64,000 bases of DNA. Source: Rhodoferax sp. Its GTDB lineage: Bacteria > Pseudomonadota > Gammaproteobacteria > Burkholderiales > Burkholderiaceae_C. Of this stretch, positions 44,077-52,702 are shown piece by piece (positions within the stretch are counted from its first letter, which is position 1; the number at the start of each line of letters is the position of its first letter). The position numbers and the translations under genes are program-made. Where the stretch lies: NCBI RefSeq assembly GCF_023700745.1, contig NZ_JAMPYG010000005.1, forward strand, positions 1 through 64,000, written 5' to 3'. The notes under the pieces were generated by a model. That model was not told where the DNA came from and ran no database searches. It worked only from the letters and a program-made list of their open reading frames with translations.

Positions 44077-45555
44077 ATGCTCTCGGAACTGTTGTTGACT
44101 GAGATCGCCCGTCTGAACCAGCCCGCCAGGTTGTCGCTGCACCGGCAACTGTACGAGGCGCTGCGGCGTGCCATTCTGGACGGGAAAATCGCCGCCGGCG
44201 AGCGCCTGCCCTCCAGCCGCGACCTGACCCAGGACCTGCAGCTGTCACGCAACACCGTGGTCGCAGCGATCAACCAGCTGACCGTGGAAGGTTATCTGGT
44301 CAGCCATATCGGCAGCGGCACCTTTGTCAGCGACAACGTGCCCCGGATACCTGCACAACGCCAGCGGGGCGCACCCGAACGACACGCCACCCTGTCGACC
44401 CGCGGCCTGTCACTGAGCAGCAGCTTTTGCGCCTCCGAACTTGAAATTCAGCCTTTCACGGCAGGCATTGCCGATTTCAGCGCCTTTCCGGTGACGCTGT
44501 GGCAGCGCCTGCAAAACAAGCACTGGCGCATGACCTACCCCGACATGCTCGACTACAGCAGCTCGGGCGGCTACGCACCGCTGCGCCGCGCCGTGGCAGA
44601 TTACCTGCGGGTGTTTCGCAGTATGCCGCTGGACCTGGAGCAAGTCATCATCACCAGCGGCACCCAGGAGTCGCTGGTGCTGTGTGCCCAGTTGCTGGCC
44701 AAACACGGCGATCCTGTCTGGCTGGAAGACCCGGCCTACTGGGGCGCCGTCAAGGCTTTCATGGCCACCGGCCTGGCGCTGCATGCGGTGCCGGTGGACG
44801 ACCAGGGCATTGCCCCCCAGACCAGTGACAACGCCGTGCCGCCACGCCTGATCTATGTCACACCCTCGCACCAGTATCCCACCGGAGCAGTGATGTCACT
44901 CGCCCGACGGCACCAGATTTTGTCGTTGGCGCGCCAGCACCAGGCCTGGATACTGGAAGACGATTACGACAGCGAATTCCGCTTCAGCGGCCCGCCCATC
45001 TCGTCACTGGCCGGGCTCGACACCGACCAGCGCGTGATTTACCTCGGCTCGTTCTCCAAGGTGCTCTACCCCGGGCTCAAACTGGGCTACCTGGTGGTTC
45101 CGAAAGGACTGGCCGCGGCGTTCAAGCGTGCCCACTACGACCTGAATCGTCCCGGCCAGATGCCGGTACAAGCCGCGCTGGCCGAATTCATCGACATGGG
45201 ACATTTCGCCAGCGCGTTGCGCAAGGCAAGGCAAAGCTACGCCCAGCGCCGTGCCAGCCTGCTGGCCGCACTGCAGCCCTGCCTGGGTCCCCTGGCCCGA
45301 ATCACCGGCGCCGAGCAGGGTTTGCACCTGTGCCTGCGCCTGCCCGACACACTTGACGACAAGGCGCTGGCGCAGCAGCTTGGCAAACTCGGACTGACGG
45401 TACGGCCGCTGTCGGGCTACTGCCTCGCGCAGACCCGGCTGCGCGGCCTGATCATTGGCTACGGCTACGCACCGCTGGCAGAAATCGAACGCTTTGGCCC
45501 GCTGCTGGCCCGCACCATCGCAAGCGCCTTGTCACGCAGCGGCACTTCAGCATGA
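44077..45555 (+). CDS. MocR-type transcriptional regulator (GntR helix-turn-helix fused to aminotransferase fold)
   Basis: 492 residues. The GntR-type winged helix is at 15-85: SLHRQLYEALRRAILDGKIAAGERLPSSRDLTQDLQLSRNTVVAAINQLTVEGYLVSHIGSGTFVS. From about residue 130 it has the type I aminotransferase fold with the PLP lysine Lys328 in GSFSKVLYPGLKLGY and the aspartate of LEDDYDSEFRFSG. Such proteins bind PLP and an amino compound to switch transcription. Divergent from the puu-pot operon, with operator-like repeats between, so it probably regulates polyamine use. Its stop overlaps the first possible recC start (ATGA), suggesting a shared transcript with recCBD. Confidence 0.92.
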   Translation: MLSELLLTEIARLNQPARLSLHRQLYEALRRAILDGKIAAGERLPSSRDLTQDLQLSRNTVVAAINQLTVEGYLVSHIGSGTFVSDNVPRIPAQRQRGAPERHATLSTRGLSLSSSFCASELEIQPFTAGIADFSAFPVTLWQRLQNKHWRMTYPDMLDYSSSGGYAPLRRAVADYLRVFRSMPLDLEQVIITSGTQESLVLCAQLLAKHGDPVWLEDPAYWGAVKAFMATGLALHAVPVDDQGIAPQTSDNAVPPRLIYVTPSHQYPTGAVMSLARRHQILSLARQHQAWILEDDYDSEFRFSGPPISSLAGLDTDQRVIYLGSFSKVLYPGLKLGYLVVPKGLAAAFKRAHYDLNRPGQMPVQAALAEFIDMGHFASALRKARQSYAQRRASLLAALQPCLGPLARITGAEQGLHLCLRLPDTLDDKALAQQLGKLGLTVRPLSGYCLAQTRLRGLIIGYGYAPLAEIERFGPLLARTIASALSRSGTSA

Positions 45556-48500
45556 CCCCACGCACCACCGAGCTCGCCACCCCCATGTTCAAACCGGGCT
45601 TCATGGTCCTGCACGGCAACCGCCTGGAAGACCTGCGCGACCTGCTCACCCAATTTCTGCGCGCGCAGCCGCTGCCACCTTTGACGCCCGAGGTGATCCT
45701 GGTACAAAGCAACGGCATGAAACACTGGCTGGAAATGGCGCTGGCTGACGATGCCGCCCTGGGCATTTGCGCCGCCACCCGGCTGGAATTGCCCAGCGGC
45801 TATCTGTGGCAGGTCTATCGCAATGTGCTGGGCGCGGCTGCCGTGCCACCGCACATGCCGTTTGACAAGGGGCATCTGCTCTGGCGGCTGGTGCGGCTGT
45901 TGCCCGAACTGGCGGCCAGCAAGCCCGTGTATGCACCACTGCAACGCTATCTGGATGGGAACACCGACGGGCGCCGGCTCTACCAGTTGGCGCTGCAGGT
46001 GGCAGACGTTTTCGATGCCTACCAAAGCTACCGCGCGGACTGGCTGACGGACTGGGCGGCAGGCTTCGACGTGCTGCGCGGTCACGATGGCCAGCCCGGC
46101 GCGCTGGCGGCCGCCCACGCCTGGCAAGCCCAGTTGTGGCGCGACCTGCGCGCCGATGTGGGTGCCGAACTGGCCGATGCCTCACGCGCCAGCGTGCATG
46201 CCCGCTTCATGGCCGCACTTGCGTCGCAGCGCGCGTCCTGCCAGGCCACGGGCCAGCGTCCGGCCGGCTTGCCGCCACGGCTGGTGGTGTTTGGCGTGTC
46301 GTCCCTGCCGATGCAGACCGTCGAGGCGCTGGCGCAACTGGGTCAGTTCTGCCAGGTGCTGATGCTGGTGCAAAACCCCTGCCAGCATTACTGGGGCGAC
46401 ATCGTTGCCGGGCACGACCAGTTGCGCGCCCAGCTGCGCCACCGGCAAGCCGCCCGGCCGATGGCCAGCGACAGCCATCCGCTGCTGGCCTCCTGGGGCA
46501 AACAGGGGCGAGATTACCTTCACCTGCTGGATGACTTTGACAATGTGGCGTTGTACCGGCAACGCATGAACCGGGTGGATGTGTTTGTCGACCCCGCAGC
46601 AGGGCAAGACAAACCGACGCTGCTGAACCAGCTGCAGTCGGGCATTTTGAACCTTCAGCCCGCAGGCGGCATGCCCGCTGCCAAGCGTGACACACTGCCA
46701 GATGACGACAGCATCAACTTCGTCAGCTGCCATGGCGCGCAGCGCGAAGTCGAGGTGCTGCATGACCAGCTACTGGCCTGGTTTGACGCCGACCCGGCCC
46801 TGGAGCCGCGTGACGTGATGGTGATGGTGCCCGACATGGCAGCGTTTGCACCGCACATTCAGGCAGTCTTTGGCCGTTTTGCGGCAGGGCAGCTCCGGCA
46901 CATTCCGTACTCGGTCGCGGACACCACGCCGCGCCAGTCGCCGCTGGTGCAGGCGCTGGACCAGCTGTTGTCATTGCCGGCTTCCCGGGTGTCGCTGGCC
47001 GACTGGCTGGGCCTGTTTGAAGTGGCGGCAGTGCGCAAGCGGTTTGGCATTGATGAGGCCGACGTGGCAGAACTGCGCGAGTGGCTGGCCATGGCCGGTG
47101 TGCGCTGGGGTCTGGATGTCCACCACCGCATGGCCTGGGGTGTACCCACGGGTGTGACGGGACTGGACCAGAACACCTGGGCTTTTGGCCTGCGGCGACT
47201 GCTGCTGGGCTATGCCGTGGGCGCGGGTGCGCCGTGGGGCGCCACCCTGCCGCAGGCGGCCCTGAATGGCCTTGATGCCACGGTGATCAGCGCCTTGCTC
47301 GATTGGGTCGAGGCGGTCAACCAGACCTTGCGTGAACTGTCTGGCAGCAAAACCCCGGCGCAATGGGGACCCATTCTGACCGGCATCGTCGAACGCTTTT
47401 TTACCGCCGTCGATGACCCCGATGAGCGGCTCACCCAGCGCTGCCTGGCCGCGCTGGAGGTGTGGCTGCAAGCCTGCGAAGCGGCCCAGCTTGAGACCCC
47501 CTTGCCGCTCGATGTCGTGCGCGAGCATTGGTTGTCGCAGATTGAAGAAAGCAGTTTGCAGCAGCGTTTTTTTGGCGGTGGCGTGCAGTTTGGCACCCTG
47601 ATGCCGATGCGCTCGATCCCGTTCAAGGTGATCTGCCTGCTGGGCATGAACGACGGCGACTACCCGCGGCAAAAGGCCGCCCGCGACTTTGACCAGATGC
47701 ACTTGAGCTGGCGCGCCGGTGACCGCTCACGCCGCGAAGACGACCGTTACCTGTTTCTGGAAGCCATTTTGTCGGCGCGGCACAAGCTCTACATCAGCTG
47801 GCAAGGCCACCGCGCCAGCGACAACAGCGAGCAACCGCCCTCGGTACTGGTGGCACAACTGCTGGACTACCTGAATAACGGCTGGCAGCCTGCCATTCAA
47901 GCCCGGCAGCAACCGCTGCAAGCGTTCTCGCAGGCCTATTTTTTGCAGGATTCGCCATATCAAACCTATGCCAGAGACTGGGCACGAGTGCATCAACAGC
48001 AAACACCCCAGGCATCGCAAGCGCCAGACACGCCTCAAGCTGCCACGGCCGCCCCCACCAGCCTGACGCTGGCCGACCTGCGGCAACTGCTGCGCCAGCC
48101 GGTCGAAGTGTTTTTCAAGTCGCGCCTGCAGGTCCGGCTTGACACACTGGAAGAACTTGAACAGACGGAGGAACCCTTCACACTGAATGGCCTGGCGCAG
48201 TACCAGGCGGGTCAGACCTTGCTTGACGCCAGTGACATGGCGCCGGCACTGGAAAAACTGGCACTGTCAGGCAGCTTGCCGATGGCCGCTTTTGGCCAGC
48301 GCTTCGCCACTGAACTGCAAGCCAAAACGCAGGTGGTGCTGGACCGGCAAGGCGAATGGACGCTGCGCTACCCCAACCCGCTGCCGGCGCAGCCCATTGA
48401 CCTGCAGATAGGTGGCATCAGCCTCACCGGCACGCTGGAGGGGCTGTACAGCGGAGATGCCGGCTGGCTGCAGCGCCATCAGCGCGTCGGCGCCGTGCTG

Positions 48501-49124
48501 GAGGGCGACAAGGAAACCCGCACGGCACGCGCCCATGTGGTGGTCGGCTTGTGGGTGCAACACCTGCTGGCCTGCGCCAACGCCATGCCGCTGAGCAGCG
48601 TGCAATTGGGGCTGGACGGTCAGGTGATCCTGGCCCCCCTGGCCCAGGACGAAGCCCTGCGTGTTTTACAAAAACTTGTCACAGCCTATCTGGCGGCCTG
48701 GGCGCGCCCGCTGCCGGTGGCCTGCAAAACCGCCTGGGCCTACCTGCAAGCCCAGGCGCAGGCTGCCCGGCTCGCCGCTGCGCAACCCGACAAGGAACCC
48801 AAGGACCCGCACGATGCGGCACTTGCCGTCTTTGAAGGCGCGCACAGCGCCGGTGAACGCGCCGAATCGGCCTATCTGGCGCGTGCTTTCGAGAGCTACG
48901 ACGACATCGAAACCGAGTTGCCCGACTGGGCCGAGTGCTTGTACGGTGACCTGGCCCGGCATATTCGATTGACCCCAGGCGAAGGAATTCAAACTGGCGA
49001 GGCTTTTGATGACCCGGGGGACCTGCCTTTGTGGAAGGCCAGCCCTCGGGCCGAAGGCTGTTCGGGGGCAATCGCGGCGAGGGCGCCGCTCCCACAGGGC
49101 GCCGCTCCTGCAAGTTCACAATGA
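45552..49124 (+). CDS. recC: Exodeoxyribonuclease V gamma chain, RecC
   Basis: 1190 residues, the Chi-recognising subunit of RecBCD. HGNRLEDLRDLL, VILVQSNGMKHWLEMALA, LPSGYLWQVYR, FGVSSLP, FVSCHGAQREVEVLHDQLL and VICLLGMNDGDYPRQK are the family blocks in order. The inactivated nuclease-like domain follows near residue 860. The last 25 residues, from about SPRAEGCSG, are encoded by a REP-like palindrome (49051-49114) and look unrelated to RecC. The start is either ATG 45552, which overlaps the regulator stop, or ATG 45585 (MFKPGFMVLHGN), closer to the usual N-terminus. Confidence 0.95.
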   Translation: MTPRTTELATPMFKPGFMVLHGNRLEDLRDLLTQFLRAQPLPPLTPEVILVQSNGMKHWLEMALADDAALGICAATRLELPSGYLWQVYRNVLGAAAVPPHMPFDKGHLLWRLVRLLPELAASKPVYAPLQRYLDGNTDGRRLYQLALQVADVFDAYQSYRADWLTDWAAGFDVLRGHDGQPGALAAAHAWQAQLWRDLRADVGAELADASRASVHARFMAALASQRASCQATGQRPAGLPPRLVVFGVSSLPMQTVEALAQLGQFCQVLMLVQNPCQHYWGDIVAGHDQLRAQLRHRQAARPMASDSHPLLASWGKQGRDYLHLLDDFDNVALYRQRMNRVDVFVDPAAGQDKPTLLNQLQSGILNLQPAGGMPAAKRDTLPDDDSINFVSCHGAQREVEVLHDQLLAWFDADPALEPRDVMVMVPDMAAFAPHIQAVFGRFAAGQLRHIPYSVADTTPRQSPLVQALDQLLSLPASRVSLADWLGLFEVAAVRKRFGIDEADVAELREWLAMAGVRWGLDVHHRMAWGVPTGVTGLDQNTWAFGLRRLLLGYAVGAGAPWGATLPQAALNGLDATVISALLDWVEAVNQTLRELSGSKTPAQWGPILTGIVERFFTAVDDPDERLTQRCLAALEVWLQACEAAQLETPLPLDVVREHWLSQIEESSLQQRFFGGGVQFGTLMPMRSIPFKVICLLGMNDGDYPRQKAARDFDQMHLSWRAGDRSRREDDRYLFLEAILSARHKLYISWQGHRASDNSEQPPSVLVAQLLDYLNNGWQPAIQARQQPLQAFSQAYFLQDSPYQTYARDWARVHQQQTPQASQAPDTPQAATAAPTSLTLADLRQLLRQPVEVFFKSRLQVRLDTLEELEQTEEPFTLNGLAQYQAGQTLLDASDMAPALEKLALSGSLPMAAFGQRFATELQAKTQVVLDRQGEWTLRYPNPLPAQPIDLQIGGISLTGTLEGLYSGDAGWLQRHQRVGAVLEGDKETRTARAHVVVGLWVQHLLACANAMPLSSVQLGLDGQVILAPLAQDEALRVLQKLVTAYLAAWARPLPVACKTAWAYLQAQAQAARLAAAQPDKEPKDPHDAALAVFEGAHSAGERAESAYLARAFESYDDIETELPDWAECLYGDLARHIRLTPGEGIQTGEAFDDPGDLPLWKASPRAEGCSGAIAARAPLPQGAAPASSQ
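49051..49114. repeat. REP-like palindromic element in the recC 3' end
   Basis: The stretch contains GCGGCG/CGCCGC hairpin arms (49074-49089) and two tandem near-identical 16-base units, AGGGCGCCGCTCCCAC and AGGGCGCCGCTCCTGC. On the minus strand it reads like the REP family of the form 'GGAGCGGCGCCCTCGCCGCGA' in many proteobacteria. It is translated as the recC tail and ends seven bases before the recB start. Confidence 0.65.
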
Positions 49125-52100
49125 CGATGCCATTCAACACCAAACAACTCGATCCGCTGACCCTGCCGCTCAGCGGTCTGCAGGTGATCGAGGCCTCGGC
49201 GGGCACCGGCAAAACCTGGACGCTGGCCGCACTCTATGTGCGCCTGGTGCTGGGCCATGTGCCAGACGGCACCGACCTCAACCAGGGCCTGTACCCGCCG
49301 CAAATCCTGGTCATGACCTTCACCGATGCCGCCACCGCCGAACTGCGCGGGCGCATCCGCGCGCGCCTGGCACAAGCGGCGCACTACTTTCAACACGACG
49401 AGCAGGCCGGCTTTGAGGTCGATGATTTCCTGCGCGCGCTACGCTCGGGAATCGATTCCGGGCAATGGCCTGCCTGCGCAGAGCGGCTGGACGTGGCCGC
49501 CCAGTGGATGGACGAAGCCGCCATCTTCACCATCCATGGCTGGAGCAGCCGGATGCTGAAAACGCACGCCTTCGACAGCGCCAGCCTGTTCCAGCAAAGC
49601 CGGGTGGAAGACAGCCAGCAGCTCAAACTGGCTGCGGCGCAAGACTATTGGCGCAAGTGGTTTTACCCGCTGTCGGCAGATCAACTGGGCGCCCTGCAGG
49701 CCGTGGGCAACACGCCGCAAGATCTGCTGGACCGACTCGAACCGCTGTGGGCCATCGAAGACAAGGCACCGCATGCAGCCACCGCGCCCGGACAGACGCC
49801 CGCCGAGGTGATTCGCGACTGGGCCAGTTGGCAAACAACATGCCAGGAGCTTGACCAAGGTGCGCACGCTGCTTGCACGGATGAACTGATTACCCTGCTC
49901 AGTGAAACCATTGCGGCAAAAAAGCTGAAATCTTACCGGGCAGATTGGCCAGTCAAGTTGACTGAATGGGCCAAAGGTGGCGCTTTTAGCCAACTCGACA
50001 AAAAAGCGCAGGGCGCTGCCATCACCTTGCTGCAACGGTTTTCACGGCAGGCCTTGTTGGACAAGGGCTGGGTTGAGGCCGATCACCACATCGCCTTCGC
50101 CCATATCGAGGCCCTGTGCATGCATCTTGCCGACGAGCCCGACGTGGCTGAACAGCTGCTGGCCCACGCCGCCTTTGAGGTCGGTGCCGCCTACCGGCAG
50201 GCCAAAACCCGCCTGGCGCAATTTGATTTTTCCGACCTGCTGCAAAACCTGTACCACGCGCTGCAAGCGCCGGATGGCCGCCTGGCAGAGGCCATTCGCC
50301 AGCAGTTTCCGGTGGCACTGGTGGACGAATTCCAGGACACCGACCCCTGGCAATACGGCGCCCTGGCCAAAATTTATGGCGCGTCAGAAGCCGCATCACG
50401 CAGCACCGGCCTGGTCATGATTGGCGACCCCAAACAGGCCATTTACAGCTTTCGCGGTGCCGACCTGGCCACCTACCTCAGTGCCCGTGGGCAGGCCCAG
50501 GCCATCCACACGCTGTCGGGCAACTTCCGCTCGACGGCGGGCATGGTGGCGGCAGTGAACCAGGTGTTTTCCCACGCGGTCAGGCCCTTTGGCGACGTGC
50601 CTTATGAAAAGGTGACCGCCTGCAATGACAAGGTGCTGCCGCTGCAGGTGGCGGGCCAGCCCCAGGCGGCCATGACCGTCTGGCACCTGCAACACGCCAG
50701 AATGCCACGCAAGCCGGTCTTGCTGCGTCAAATGGCCGAGGTTTTTGCCTCGCAAATGGTGGGCTTGCTCAATGCCGGTGCTGCCCGGCCCGGTGCCATG
50801 GCGGTGCTGGTGAAGAACTGGGTGGAGGCGCGCGCCATGCGCACCGCCTTGTCCAACCGTGGCGTGCGCAGCGTCTATCTGTCGGAGCGCGACAGCGTGT
50901 ATGCCACCGCGCAGGCCACTGATCTGTGGCGCATTTTGCGGGCCGTGGCCCAACCGCGTGACGCCCAATGCGTCCGGGCTGCGCTGGCCACAGCGCTCTG
51001 GGGACTGCCCTGGCACGATCTGGAAAACCTGTTTCAGGATGAAATCGCCTGGGACGCATTGAGCGAACACTTTCATGACTGGCAAAAAGTCTGGCAACGC
51101 CAGGGTTTCCTGCCGATGCTGCACCAACTGCTGCATGAGCAATCCATTCCGGCGCGGCTGCTCAACCAGGGCGACGCTGCCGGCACGCAGGGCGAGCGCC
51201 AGCTGACCAATCTGCTGCATCTGGGCGATCTGCTGCAAACCGCCAGCCTGGGCTTGCAGGGCGAAGGCGCCCTGTTGCGCTACCTTGAAGACCAGTTGCG
51301 CGACCCGAAAGCGAGTGGCGACACGGCGCAATTACGCCTTGAAAGTGACGCCGATCTGGTGCAGGTCATCACCCTGCACAAGGCCAAGGGCCTGCAATAC
51401 CCACTGGTGTTCCTGCCTTTTGCGTCGAACTACCGCGCCGCCGACAGCGGCCAGGACGATGCCTTGCGGCTGGCCGAAGACATCCGCCTGCTCTACGTGG
51501 CGCTGACCCGTGCCGAGCAGGCGGTATGGATGGGTGTCACCCCGACCCGCGGCGACATGGACGGCAAGAGCCCCAAGGTCAAAAGTGCCGTGTCGGCACT
51601 GCTGGGCCGTCAGGCTCTGGGTGACCTGGCCCGGTGCCTGCAAGCCTGGGCCTCAGAGCACATCGTGGTGCAAAACGCACCCGAGCCCGACAACATTGTC
51701 TACACCCCGCAAGCACCAGAAAAAAACTGGAAGCCCGCGCTGACACCGCAGCGCCAATTGCGCAGTCGCTGGTGGAGCGCCAGCTTTAGCGCACTCACGC
51801 GTGATGTGGCGCATGCGGCCCCGGCGCTGACCCCCGGGTCGGCGCTGGACGAACGCCTGGGCGACGCACAGATCGACAGCGCGCTAACGGACAATCTCAA
51901 CGACGAGCCAGCGCAGCCCGAGCTGCTGCCCCTGCCTTTTAACGACTTCAGGGCCGGCAGCCAGTACGGTACCCTGCTGCATGATCTGCTGGAATGGCAG
52001 GCACAAAACGGCTGGCCCGCTACCCACGACAACCCGCCCACCGCCCTCAGCACGGCGTGGCAAAACCTGCTGACCCGCAAGGCGCAAGGGCTCAGGCTGG

Positions 52101-52702
52101 ATGACGCCGAATGCGCCTTGCTGCGCACCTGGGTGCCAGCCATTGTCAGCACGCCCTTGCCGCTGGCGGCATCCTCCAGGCTGGTGTTGGCCAGCCTGAC
52201 TGCCGACCAGTTTTGGGCCGAAATGGCCTTCAGCCTGACCGTCCGCGCACTGGACAGCGCCCGGCTTGACCACCTGATCGGCCAACATGTGCTGCCAGGC
52301 CAGCCGCGCCCAGCCATGCAGCCCCGGCAACTCGAGGGCATGCTCACCGGCTTCATGGACCTGGTGCTGGCATGTGAGGGCCGTTATTACGTGCTCGATT
52401 ACAAATCCAACAAACTGCCCGGCTACGACCTGGCACAACTGCAGCAGGCCATTCTGGCGCACCGCTACGACGTGCAGTACACGCTGTATTTGCTGGCCCT
52501 GCACCGCTTGCTGAAGTCACGCCTGGCCGGCTACGACTACGACCTGCATGTGGGCGGTGCGTTGTACCTGTTTTTGCGTGGCATAGACCAGCATGGCGCC
52601 GGGCTGTATGCAGACAAGCCGCCCAAAGCGCTGATCGAAGCACTCGACGCGGCCTTCTCGGCCAGCCAGGCGCACACTGAGCCTTTGGAGGCCGCCGCAT
52701 GA
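49121..52702 (+). CDS. recB: Exodeoxyribonuclease V beta chain, RecB
   Basis: 1193 residues, the 3'-5' helicase and nuclease subunit. Walker A is EASAGTGKTW (24-33), Walker B region ALVDEFQDTDPWQYGAL (about residue 405), and TLHKAKGLQYPLVFLPF is helicase motif V (about 750). The C-terminal nuclease has YYVLDYKSNKLPG with QLQQAILAHRYDVQYTLYLLAL, the active-site Asp-Lys and Gln-x-x-x-Tyr pattern, so nuclease activity seems intact. The ATG at 49121 overlaps the recC stop; it has no ribosome binding site, since the REP-like sequence lies directly upstream, so coupling to recC is likely. A second ATG is at 49127. Confidence 0.96.
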   Translation: MTMPFNTKQLDPLTLPLSGLQVIEASAGTGKTWTLAALYVRLVLGHVPDGTDLNQGLYPPQILVMTFTDAATAELRGRIRARLAQAAHYFQHDEQAGFEVDDFLRALRSGIDSGQWPACAERLDVAAQWMDEAAIFTIHGWSSRMLKTHAFDSASLFQQSRVEDSQQLKLAAAQDYWRKWFYPLSADQLGALQAVGNTPQDLLDRLEPLWAIEDKAPHAATAPGQTPAEVIRDWASWQTTCQELDQGAHAACTDELITLLSETIAAKKLKSYRADWPVKLTEWAKGGAFSQLDKKAQGAAITLLQRFSRQALLDKGWVEADHHIAFAHIEALCMHLADEPDVAEQLLAHAAFEVGAAYRQAKTRLAQFDFSDLLQNLYHALQAPDGRLAEAIRQQFPVALVDEFQDTDPWQYGALAKIYGASEAASRSTGLVMIGDPKQAIYSFRGADLATYLSARGQAQAIHTLSGNFRSTAGMVAAVNQVFSHAVRPFGDVPYEKVTACNDKVLPLQVAGQPQAAMTVWHLQHARMPRKPVLLRQMAEVFASQMVGLLNAGAARPGAMAVLVKNWVEARAMRTALSNRGVRSVYLSERDSVYATAQATDLWRILRAVAQPRDAQCVRAALATALWGLPWHDLENLFQDEIAWDALSEHFHDWQKVWQRQGFLPMLHQLLHEQSIPARLLNQGDAAGTQGERQLTNLLHLGDLLQTASLGLQGEGALLRYLEDQLRDPKASGDTAQLRLESDADLVQVITLHKAKGLQYPLVFLPFASNYRAADSGQDDALRLAEDIRLLYVALTRAEQAVWMGVTPTRGDMDGKSPKVKSAVSALLGRQALGDLARCLQAWASEHIVVQNAPEPDNIVYTPQAPEKNWKPALTPQRQLRSRWWSASFSALTRDVAHAAPALTPGSALDERLGDAQIDSALTDNLNDEPAQPELLPLPFNDFRAGSQYGTLLHDLLEWQAQNGWPATHDNPPTALSTAWQNLLTRKAQGLRLDDAECALLRTWVPAIVSTPLPLAASSRLVLASLTADQFWAEMAFSLTVRALDSARLDHLIGQHVLPGQPRPAMQPRQLEGMLTGFMDLVLACEGRYYVLDYKSNKLPGYDLAQLQQAILAHRYDVQYTLYLLALHRLLKSRLAGYDYDLHVGGALYLFLRGIDQHGAGLYADKPPKALIEALDAAFSASQAHTEPLEAAA

